Below, in pieces: positions 57,244 to 64,000 of a stretch of DNA of 64,000 nt. Origin of the DNA: Betaproteobacteria bacterium HGW-Betaproteobacteria-7. GTDB taxonomy: Bacteria > Pseudomonadota > Gammaproteobacteria > Burkholderiales > Rhodocyclaceae. Within the stretch, counting starts at the first letter, position 1, and each line of letters starts with the position of its first letter. The stretch spans positions 232,039-296,038 of the forward strand of contig PHCE01000010.1 of the NCBI GenBank assembly GCA_002840765.1. The letters are read 5' to 3'. Position numbers and translations under genes: made by a program. The notes below the pieces were generated by a model. That model was not told the origin of the DNA. It ran no database searches and saw nothing but the letters and a program-made list of their open reading frames with translations.

Positions 57244-58139
57244 GCCGGGAAAACGCCGGTCGACAGGTAACGGTCGCCGCGGTCGCAGATGATGCTGACG
57301 ATCACCGCATTTTCCAGTTGCTGAGCCAGACGCAGCGCCACGGCAACACCGCCGCCGGAGGAGATGCCGGCAAAGATGCCTTCCTCGACCGCCAGCCGGC
57401 GCGTCATCATCTCGGCTTCGGCCTGGCCGACGTACTCGATGCGGTCGACGTTGGTGCCATCGTAAATTTTCGGCAGGTAGGCTTCCGGCCACTTGCGGAT
57501 ACCGGGAATCTGACTGCCTTCTTCCGGCTGGCAGCCGATGATCTGGATCGCCGGATTGGCTTCCTTGAGGAAGCGGCTGGTACCCATGATGGTGCCGGTG
57601 GTGCCCATGCTGGAGACGAAATGGCTGACCCGGCCTTCGGTGTCGCGCCAGATTTCCGGGCCGGTGCCTTCGTAATGGGCCAGCGGATTGTCCGGGTTGG
57701 CGAACTGGTCGAGGATGATGCCCCGGCCTTCGTCGCGCATCTTCTCGGCGACGTCGCGGGCCAGCTCCATGCCGCCTTCCTTGGGCGTCAGCACCAGTTC
57801 GGCGCCGTAGGCGCGCATGCTCTGGCGCCGCTCGATGCTCTGGTTCTCCGGCATCACCAGAATCATCCGGTAGCCCTTGATCGCTGCCGCCATGGCCAGG
57901 GCGATGCCGGTGTTACCGGAGGTCGCCTCGATCAGCGTCTCACCCGGCTTGATGTCGCCGCGCGCTTCGGCGCGGACGATCATCGACAGCGCCGGGCGGT
58001 CCTTGACCGAGCCGGCCGGATTGTTGCCTTCCAGCTTGGCCAGGATGACGTTGCCACGTTGATCGTTGTCGGCGCCGGGGATACGCACCAGACGCACCAG
58101 CGGCGTGTTTCCGACAAAATCCTGCAGGGTTTTATACAT
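57240..58139 (-). CDS. cysM: cysteine synthase B
   Basis: 299 aa. PLP lysine K46 in [11 protein letters not shown], the substrate loop [27 protein letters not shown] and [15 protein letters not shown]. CysM uses O-acetylserine with sulfide or thiosulfate. The length and MPEN…ER pattern favour CysM over CysK. Its start overlaps the hldD stop. Confidence 0.95.
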   Translation of the reverse strand: MYKTLQDFVGNTPLVRLVRIPGADNDQRGNVILAKLEGNNPAGSVKDRPALSMIVRAEARGDIKPGETLIEATSGNTGIALAMAAAIKGYRMILVMPENQSIERRQSMRAYGAELVLTPKEGGMELARDVAEKMRDEGRGIILDQFANPDNPLAHYEGTGPEIWRDTEGRVSHFVSSMGTTGTIMGTSRFLKEANPAIQIIGCQPEEGSQIPGIRKWPEAYLPKIYDGTNVDRIEYVGQAEAEMMTRRLAVEEGIFAGISSGGGVAVALRLAQQLENAVIVSIICDRGDRYLSTGVFPA

Positions 58140-59130
58140 GCTTGTGCAGCCACTCGATATATTGGGAGACGCCCTCCTCGACCGTGGCCATCGGCGCCTT
58201 GTAGCCGGCTTCGCGCAGCCGGGTCAGATCGGCTTGCGTGAAGGCCTGGTACTTGCCCTTCAGCGCCTCGGGGAAGGCAATGTATTCGAGCAAGCCCTGT
58301 GCCCGCAACTCAGCCAGCGACAGGGCCGCCTCGCCCTTTTCCTGACGACAGCCATTCACCGCCGCCACCGCGACGTCGTTGAAGCTCTGCGCCCGGCCGG
58401 AACCGAGGTTGAAGATGCCGGACTTTTCCGGATGATCGAGAAAATACAGATTGACCTTGGCGACGTCGCCGACGAAGACGAAATCGCGCATCTGGCCGCC
58501 GTTCTCGTAGCCGTGCGAGCCCTCGAACAACTTGACCTTGCCGTCGGCCTTGAACTGGTTGTAGTTGTGGAAGGCGACCGAGGCCATGCGCCCCTTGTGC
58601 GTCTCGCGCGGGCCATAAACGTTGAAATAGCGGAAGCCGACGATCTGCGATGAAGGAGCCTTGGCCAGGCGTTGGCGAACAACCTGATCGAACAGAAACT
58701 TCGAGTAGCCATAAACGTTGAGCGGCCCCTCGAACTGCCGCTCCTCCTTGAACACGCTGCTGCCGCCATAGGTGGCGGCGCTCGAGGCGTAGAGGAACTG
58801 GACATCCTGGTCCAGGCACCAGTCGAGCAGGATGGAGGAGTAACGGTAGTTGTTCTCCATCATGTAGCGGCCGTCGGTTTCCATGGTGTCGGAGCAGGCC
58901 CCCTCATGGAAGATGGCATCAATCTCGCCATCGAAATGGCCAGCCTGGATGCGTTCGATGAAATCCTGCTTGTCGAGGTAATCGACGATCTCGCAGTCGA
59001 TCAGGTTCTTGAACTTGTCGACCCGGGTCAGGTTGTCTACGGCGATGATCTTGGTTACGCCGCGCTCATTGAGCGCCTTGACGATATTCGCACCGATGAA
59101 GCCGGCGGCGCCGGTAACGACTGTGTACAT
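58132..59130 (-). CDS. hldD: ADP-L-glycero-D-manno-heptose 6-epimerase
   Basis: 332 aa. NADP site [25 protein letters not shown], the catalytic YxxxK in [11 protein letters not shown] and [18 protein letters not shown]. Final step in making ADP-heptose for lipopolysaccharide core. Its gene is 9 nt after the kinase gene hldE/rfaE. Confidence 0.96.
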   Translation of the reverse strand: MYTVVTGAAGFIGANIVKALNERGVTKIIAVDNLTRVDKFKNLIDCEIVDYLDKQDFIERIQAGHFDGEIDAIFHEGACSDTMETDGRYMMENNYRYSSILLDWCLDQDVQFLYASSAATYGGSSVFKEERQFEGPLNVYGYSKFLFDQVVRQRLAKAPSSQIVGFRYFNVYGPRETHKGRMASVAFHNYNQFKADGKVKLFEGSHGYENGGQMRDFVFVGDVAKVNLYFLDHPEKSGIFNLGSGRAQSFNDVAVAAVNGCRQEKGEAALSLAELRAQGLLEYIAFPEALKGKYQAFTQADLTRLREAGYKAPMATVEEGVSQYIEWLHKHV

Positions 59131-59139
59131 GGCTCTTCC

Positions 59140-60066
59140 TTACAGGGCGTGCGCGATCTCGTCGCGCGTGACAACGGCAGTTCCCAGCTTGCCGACGACG
59201 ATGCCGGCAGCGATATTGGCGACGCGGATGGCTTCGCCCCAGTCGGCTCCGGCGGCAACCATCACCGCCAATGTGGCGATGACCGTGTCGCCGGCACCGG
59301 AGACATCGTAAACCTCGCGCGCCTGAGCTGCCTGATGGTGCGTTTCGCCATCGGCAAAGAGCGTCATACCCTCTTCACTGCGCGTCACCAGCAAGGCCTC
59401 CAGGCCCAGCTCGCCGCGCAAGCGATGGGCCTTGGCGGCCAGTTCCTCTTCCGTTTTCCAGCCGCCGATGACCTGCTTCAGCTCGCCGCGATTGGGCGTG
59501 ATCACAGTGGCGCCGGCATATTTTTCCCACTCGTCGCCCTTCGGGTCGACCAGTACCGGCTTGTTGGCATCGCGGGCGATGCGGATCATCTCGGCGATAT
59601 GGGTCAAGCCCCCCTTGCCGTAATCGGAAAGGATCACCACGTCGGCATCGGCCACCCGCCGCTCGAAATCGGCGAGCTTGGCCTGCAGGATTTCGTGCGA
59701 TGGCGGCGTTTCGAAATCGATGCGCAACAGTTGTTGCTGACGACCGATGACACGCAGCTTGACGATGGTATCGATCTCCGGGTCGACATGCAGGCCGGCA
59801 TCGATCAGGCCTTCCTCGAGCAACCGGGACAGTGTGCGCCCGGCATCGTCATCGCCGACGACCGACAGCAGTGCCGTCACCGCCCCCAGCGAAGTCGCGT
59901 TCCGAGCGACGTTGGCGGCGCCGCCCAGGCGTTCCTCCTGGCGCTCGACCTTGACCACCGGCACCGGCGCTTCCGGCGAAATGCGATTGACCTCGCCGAA
60001 CCAGTAGCGATCGAGCATGACATCGCCGACAACCAGCAGACGAACCCGGGAAATCTTCTCCAGCAT
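59140..60066 (-). CDS. rfaE1: D-glycero-beta-D-manno-heptose-7-phosphate kinase
   Basis: 308 aa from ATG 60066. PfkB-type kinase: VVGDVMLDRYWFGEVNRISP, ERLGGAANVARNATSLGA, the anion hole DVSGAGDTVIATLAVMVAAG. It matches the kinase half of HldE; the adenylyltransferase half is not attached, so a separate rfaE2 gene should exist elsewhere, as is usual in betaproteobacteria. 4 nt after ugd. Confidence 0.93.
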   Translation of the reverse strand: MLEKISRVRLLVVGDVMLDRYWFGEVNRISPEAPVPVVKVERQEERLGGAANVARNATSLGAVTALLSVVGDDDAGRTLSRLLEEGLIDAGLHVDPEIDTIVKLRVIGRQQQLLRIDFETPPSHEILQAKLADFERRVADADVVILSDYGKGGLTHIAEMIRIARDANKPVLVDPKGDEWEKYAGATVITPNRGELKQVIGGWKTEEELAAKAHRLRGELGLEALLVTRSEEGMTLFADGETHHQAAQAREVYDVSGAGDTVIATLAVMVAAGADWGEAIRVANIAAGIVVGKLGTAVVTRDEIAHAL

Positions 60067-60070
60067 GGGC

Positions 60071-61390
60071 TCAGCGTCCAATGGCGAAATACTCGATGCC
60101 CATGCCGCGCACGAACTTCGGATCATAGAGATTACGACCATCGAAAATCAGCGGCTGCTTGAGCTTCTGCTTGATGGCGTCGAAGTCCGGGCTGCGGAAT
60201 TCCTTCCATTCGGTGACGATGAGCAGGGCATCGGCCCCCTCAAGAGCGCCCATGGGATTCTCGGCATAGGACAGGCGCGGCTCGTCGCCGTAGATGCGCT
60301 GCGTCTCGTGCATGGCCACCGGGTCGTAGGCGCTCACTGTGGCGCCGGCAGCGAACAGGTCGTCGATCAGCTCGCGGCTCGGCGCTTCGCGCATGTCGTC
60401 GGTGTTCGGCTTGAAGGACAAGCCCCAGAGGGCGAAATGCTTGCCCTTGAGATCGCCGAAGCGTTTGCCAATCTTCTGGGTCAGCACGTGCTTCTGGGCA
60501 TCGTTGGCGGCCTCGACGGCGGTCAGCACCTTGAGTTCGATGCCGGCATCGTCCTTGGCCGTACGGATCAGCGCCTTGACGTCCTTGGGGAAGCAGGAGC
60601 CGCCGTAGCCGCAGCCCGGGTAGAGGAAGTGGTAACCGATACGCGGGTCGGCACCGATGCCCTGGCGCACCATCTCGATGTCGGCACCGAGCACTTCCGA
60701 CAGATTGGCCAGTTCGTTCATGAAGCTGATGCGCGTGGCCAGCATGGCGTTGGCGGCGTACTTGATCAGTTCGGCGCTCTTCACGTCGGTGACGATCAGG
60801 CGCTCGTGGTTGCGCTGGAACGGGGAATAAAGCGCGCGCATCAGGTGGATGGCCTGCTCGTCCTCGGCGCCGACGACGACGCGGTCGGGGCGCATGAAGT
60901 CATCGACGGCCGCCCCTTCCTTGAGGAATTCGGGATTGGAGACGACGCTGTGGGGAATATCGATACCGCGCTTCTGCAGTTCGTCGGCGATCGCCGCCTT
61001 GACCTTGGCGCCGGTGCCAACCGGCACCGTGCTCTTGTCGACGACGACCTTGTAGTCGGTCATCAGCCGGCCGATATTGCGGGCGGCAGCGAGTACGTAC
61101 TGCAGGTCAGCTGAGCCGTCCTCATCCGGCGGCGTGCCGACGGCAATGAACTGGATGGTGCCGTGCTGGACGGCTTTCTCGATATCGGTGGTGAAGTGCA
61201 GGCGGCCGGCGGCGACATTGCGGCGGACCATTTCCTGCAGCCCGGGTTCGTAAATCGGGATGCCGCCTTCTTGGAGGATACGGATCTTTTCCGGATCGAC
61301 GTCCAGACAGAGGACGTCGTTACCTACTTCGGCCAGACAGGTGCCACTGACCAGTCCGACATAGCCGCTGCCGACAACGGTGATTTTCAT
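60071..61390 (-). CDS. ugd: UDP-glucose 6-dehydrogenase
   Basis: 439 aa from ATG 61390. NAD site [30 protein letters not shown] [30 protein letters not shown] and the catalytic Cys in [16 protein letters not shown]. Produces UDP-glucuronate for exopolysaccharide or LPS. 8 nt after lapB on the same strand. Confidence 0.96.
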   Translation of the reverse strand: MKITVVGSGYVGLVSGTCLAEVGNDVLCLDVDPEKIRILQEGGIPIYEPGLQEMVRRNVAAGRLHFTTDIEKAVQHGTIQFIAVGTPPDEDGSADLQYVLAAARNIGRLMTDYKVVVDKSTVPVGTGAKVKAAIADELQKRGIDIPHSVVSNPEFLKEGAAVDDFMRPDRVVVGAEDEQAIHLMRALYSPFQRNHERLIVTDVKSAELIKYAANAMLATRISFMNELANLSEVLGADIEMVRQGIGADPRIGYHFLYPGCGYGGSCFPKDVKALIRTAKDDAGIELKVLTAVEAANDAQKHVLTQKIGKRFGDLKGKHFALWGLSFKPNTDDMREAPSRELIDDLFAAGATVSAYDPVAMHETQRIYGDEPRLSYAENPMGALEGADALLIVTEWKEFRSPDFDAIKQKLKQPLIFDGRNLYDPKFVRGMGIEYFAIGR

Positions 61391-61398
61391 GGGGCTTC

Positions 61399-62571
61399 CT
61401 ACAAGGTTTGATCGAATTCTTCGCTGCGGCGTGGCGGATAGGTTTCCCAGCCGCCGCAGGCCGGGCAGCGCCAGTAGAACTGGCGGGCCTTGAAGCCGCA
61501 ATTATCGCACCGATAGCGCGACAGTCGTTTGGTATAGCCTTGGACGATGGTCTTGGCCAATTCGACATCCGGCCTGACCTCCGGTGCTGCCAGCGGCAAC
61601 CGGGCACTCATCAGTTTTTCCAGGCCGAGCAGCGTCGGGTTGCGCTGCAGTTCGGCCCGCACCAACCGATAGGCCGCCTCGTTACCCTCGCCTTCGAGAA
61701 CCAGCTGATAGACGACGTCGAGCAGGTCGAGCGACGGATAGTGCTCAAGGTAGCCGCTGAGCAGGGCCATTCCCTCTGCGGGCCGTTCCAGCTTGCGATA
61801 GGTATCGAGCAGGCGCTGAGCAACCAGGGCGAGATAGGCCGGATCCTGCTGCTCGATGCGCTGCCAGGCCTCGATTGCCGCCTGCAGCTTCCCCTCCTGC
61901 AGCGACAGGTCACCCTGCAGCAAGCTGGCGCGCACGCACTTGCGATTCTGCTGCATCGCCAACTCGAGATAGGCGCGGGCTGACTCCGGCTTCGAGCGCA
62001 TGATCTCGCCGGCGGCCAGCTCGCAATAGAACTCGGCGATCTGCTGCTGCGTCGCCAGGTCCGGCACTTCGCGAACCAGCTCGACAGCTTTCAGCCACTC
62101 CTTTTCAACCTGGTAGATCTCCAGCAAATTACGCTTGGCCTCGGCTTCAAAAGAAGTGCCGATCAGTTTGTTGAAGATTTCCTCGGCCCGGTCGAGCAAG
62201 CCGGATTTCAGATAGTCCTGCCCGAGTTCGGCCAGGGCCTGCAGGCGAACCGCATCATCGAGGTCCGGCAGGTCAATCAGGTTCTGGTGCATGCGGATGG
62301 CCCGCTCGGTCTCGCCGCGGCGGCGAAACAAGTTGCCCAGCGCGAAGTGCAGTTCGACCGTTTGCGAATCGACCTTGGCGACTTCGAGGAAGGAATCGAT
62401 GGCCTTGTCCGGCTGCTCGTTGAGCAGGAAATTCAGGCCCTGGAAATAGGATCGCGGCAAGGCCCGCGATTCGTGCACCACTTGCCGCATGTCCACCCGC
62501 GCTGCCGCCCAGCCGAGGGCGAAGAAGACGGGGATGAGCAGCAGTTGCCAGTATTCGAAAAGATCGCTCAT
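61399..62571 (-). CDS. lapB: LPS assembly protein LapB (YciM)
   Basis: 390 aa. N-terminal membrane anchor (about 8-25, [20 protein letters not shown]), nine or so TPR motifs (60-340) and a C-terminal rubredoxin-like zinc site: YRCDNCGF…[13 protein letters not shown]. LapB adapts LpxC to FtsH and so limits lipid A synthesis. Its start overlaps lapA stop (ATGA). Confidence 0.95.
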   Translation of the reverse strand: MSDLFEYWQLLLIPVFFALGWAAARVDMRQVVHESRALPRSYFQGLNFLLNEQPDKAIDSFLEVAKVDSQTVELHFALGNLFRRRGETERAIRMHQNLIDLPDLDDAVRLQALAELGQDYLKSGLLDRAEEIFNKLIGTSFEAEAKRNLLEIYQVEKEWLKAVELVREVPDLATQQQIAEFYCELAAGEIMRSKPESARAYLELAMQQNRKCVRASLLQGDLSLQEGKLQAAIEAWQRIEQQDPAYLALVAQRLLDTYRKLERPAEGMALLSGYLEHYPSLDLLDVVYQLVLEGEGNEAAYRLVRAELQRNPTLLGLEKLMSARLPLAAPEVRPDVELAKTIVQGYTKRLSRYRCDNCGFKARQFYWRCPACGGWETYPPRRSEEFDQTL

Positions 62572-62849
62572 AGCGCCGGCGGGATATCCGGAGCGGAAGC
62601 TGCCGGCAGCTTGGCTGTCAATTGACGCAGATTGGCGATCTCGCGCCGCTGGCGGTAAATCACGCCGACGACCGAGAGCAAGCCGAGGACGGCGCCGGCA
62701 GCAAAGAAGGCGAGGAGGACGATGACCAGGGGCGCTTGCCAGACATGGTCAAGGACGAAGTTGAGCGTAACCGGATCGGTGTTCTGGACGGCAAAGACCA
62801 CCAGAAAGGAAAAGATGACGAGCCGTATGGCCCAGGTCAGTGCTGTCAT
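62568..62849 (-). CDS. lapA: LapA-family (DUF1049) inner-membrane protein
   Basis: 93 aa from ATG 62849 (TTG 62858 is the alternative and would start within the terminator region). Two membrane helices (about 6-25 and 38-62: FSFLVVFAVQNTDPVTLNFV between) and a cytoplasmic coiled tail. LapA partners LapB. No Shine-Dalgarno is visible and the ihfB terminator ends just before the start. Confidence 0.9.
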   Translation of the reverse strand: MTALTWAIRLVIFSFLVVFAVQNTDPVTLNFVLDHVWQAPLVIVLLAFFAAGAVLGLLSVVGVIYRQRREIANLRQLTAKLPAASAPDIPPAL

Positions 62850-62859
62850 GACGTTCAAT

Positions 62860-62889
62860 AAAAAAGGGCAGTGAAATGACTCACTGCCC
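62860..62889 (-). terminator. rho-independent terminator between ihfB and lapA
   Basis: On the minus strand GGGCAGTGA (62889-62881), loop, TCACTGCCC (62874-62866) is followed by six T (62865-62860), directly before the lapA start. Confidence 0.85.
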
Positions 62890-62918
62890 TGAATCTACCA
62901 CAATGCGCCTGTGCGCCG

Positions 62919-63192
62919 TCAGATCGACTGATCGACCCGTTCGCGCAACTCCTTGCCCGCCTTGAAATGCGGAACCCATTTCGCGGGCACACTGACCTTT
63001 TCCCCGGATTTGGGGTTGCGACCAGTGCGCGGCGGCCGGTAGTTGAGCGCAAAGCTGCCGAATCCGCGGATCTCGATGCGATCCCCGCGCACCAGCGCTT
63101 CGGACATCGCATCGAGAATCATCTTGACCGCAAAATCAGCATCTTTCGCCACCAACTGGGGAAACCGCTCCGCCAGCCGGGCGATGAGCTCG
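62919..63192 (-). pseudogene. ihfB: integration host factor beta subunit, 5' end damaged
   Basis: The body is clear IHF-beta: [40 protein letters not shown] and [20 protein letters not shown], ending VDQSI. In frame upstream the usual N-terminus is still readable ([18 protein letters not shown]), but the codon before this Ser is TGA and no ATG/GTG/TTG precedes it; the first three or so codons are gone. The only in-frame starts are inside helix 1 (GTG 63155, 78 aa). IHF shapes DNA for sigma-54/NifA promoters like the one in this window. The protein may be non-functional, or the sequence may lack bases at 63190-63200. Confidence 0.72.
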
Positions 63193-64000
63193 GATCAGGG
63201 CACCCAGGTTGGTCGTCCCCGAAGCAGCAGCGGAAGATTCAGCAGACAGCTTCTGCATGGCTTCATTCTGCTCGGCGTTGTCCTTGGCCTTGATCGACAG
63301 GTTGATGCCACGCGTCTTGCGATCCACGTTGATGATCATGGCTTCAACCGTATCGCCCACCTTCAGGTGTTGCGACAGGTCGTCGATACGATCACGCGAG
63401 AATTCGGAAGCACGCAGGTAACCTTCGTTCTCGCCATCCAGCGTCAGCACGGCGCCACGAGCATCAACCGTCTTGACGGTGCAATTGACGATGCTGTTCT
63501 TCTCGTGGGTAGCGATGAAGTTGGTGTAGGGATCGCCTTCCATCTGCTTGATGCCGAGGGAGATGCGTTCCTTCTCGATATCGATGCCGAGGACCAGGGC
63601 TTCAACTTCGTCACCCTTCTTGAAGTTGCGGATGGCTTCTTCGCCGGTGGCCGACCAGGACAGGTCGGACAGGTGAACCAGACCGTCGATGCCGCCCGGC
63701 AGGCCGATGAAGATACCGAAGTCGGTGATCGACTTGATGGCGCCACGGACCTTGTCGCCCTTCTTGTGGTTCATGCCGAAGTCATCCCACGGATTCGGCT
63801 TGCACTGCTTCATGCCCAGCGAAATGCGGCGACGCTCTTCGTCGATTTCCAGGATCATGACTTCGACTTCGTCACCCAGGGAAACGACCTTGGACGGATG
63901 GACGTTCTTGTTGGTCCAGTCCATTTCGGAAACGTGAACCAGGCCTTCGATGCCTTGTTCGATTTCAACGAATGAACCGTAGTCGGTCAGGTTGGTGACC
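63136..64000 (-). CDS. rpsA: 30S ribosomal protein S1, C-terminal part (aberrant 3' end)
   Basis: The frame is open to the right edge, so the 5' part lies outside. It encodes the last S1 repeats: [40 protein letters not shown], and two more. The end is odd: after the usual GTTNLGAL the frame runs into ihfB sequence in another frame, giving [19 protein letters not shown] and a stop at 63136, instead of the typical short GALLKAK-type tail. rpsA and ihfB appear joined by a deletion near 63192-63200. Confidence 0.9.
   Translation of the reverse strand, partial: VTNLTDYGSFVEIEQGIEGLVHVSEMDWTNKNVHPSKVVSLGDEVEVMILEIDEERRRISLGMKQCKPNPWDDFGMNHKKGDKVRGAIKSITDFGIFIGLPGGIDGLVHLSDLSWSATGEEAIRNFKKGDEVEALVLGIDIEKERISLGIKQMEGDPYTNFIATHEKNSIVNCTVKTVDARGAVLTLDGENEGYLRASEFSRDRIDDLSQHLKVGDTVEAMIINVDRKTRGINLSIKAKDNAEQNEAMQKLSAESSAAASGTTNLGALIRAHRPAGGAVSPVGGERC

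Overview
The window is high-GC, gene-dense DNA from a betaproteobacterium, most likely Rhodocyclales (Dechloromonas/Azonexus-like). This is inferred from gene content: nitrogen-fixation accessory genes beside a molybdate cluster, a PEP-CTERM protein, menaquinone genes, trxB/ftsK/lolA, nadE-glnB, and rpsA-ihfB-lapA-lapB with heptose and UDP-glucuronate genes. No rRNA, tRNA or CRISPR array was recognised.

Region 1 (1-8941) is one tightly overlapping operon. It holds a PAS histidine kinase (cut by the left edge), a REC/HD-GYP protein, a receiver protein, an MglA-like small GTPase, a second kinase, a receiver fused to a PilB/MshE-type ATPase with a c-di-GMP-type N-domain, and a hemerythrin-histidine kinase. 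It reads as a signalling module coupling phosphotransfer, c-di-GMP and a pilus/secretion-type motor ATPase, and is the best candidate for an undescribed system here. Region 2 (8950-19000) is housekeeping: prfB with its programmed frameshift, membrane proteins, a truncated haemoglobin, a ThrE-type exporter, a TerC/CBS protein, and a LysR/metallo-beta-lactamase-fold divergent pair.

Region 3 (19100-31730) is accessory DNA: a coiled-coil membrane protein and a decayed partial copy of its gene, HigBA and RES/Xre toxin-antitoxin pairs, an L,D-transpeptidase, a PEP-CTERM protein, REP-like elements, a 60-bp repeat pair flanking a broken small ORF, an AT-rich orphan gene and a NERD-nuclease/helicase. 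Region 4 (31870-39920) concerns nitrogenase and molybdenum. A sigma-54 promoter with a NifA-type upstream site precedes a [2Fe-2S] ferredoxin, NifZ-like protein, flavodoxin and a small orphan protein. Then come a DUF2478 protein, a di-Mop molbindin divergent from modE, modABC and a NifX-like protein.

Region 5 (39990-48220) has LysR/extradiol dioxygenase, cytochrome b561 with two YceI proteins, an orphan protein, an ankyrin protein and menE-menF. Region 6 (48225-64000) is core genome. At 63136-63200 the rpsA 3' end and the ihfB 5' end appear fused by a short deletion: rpsA runs out of frame and ihfB has no normal start. This is either a real lesion or a sequence/assembly error.
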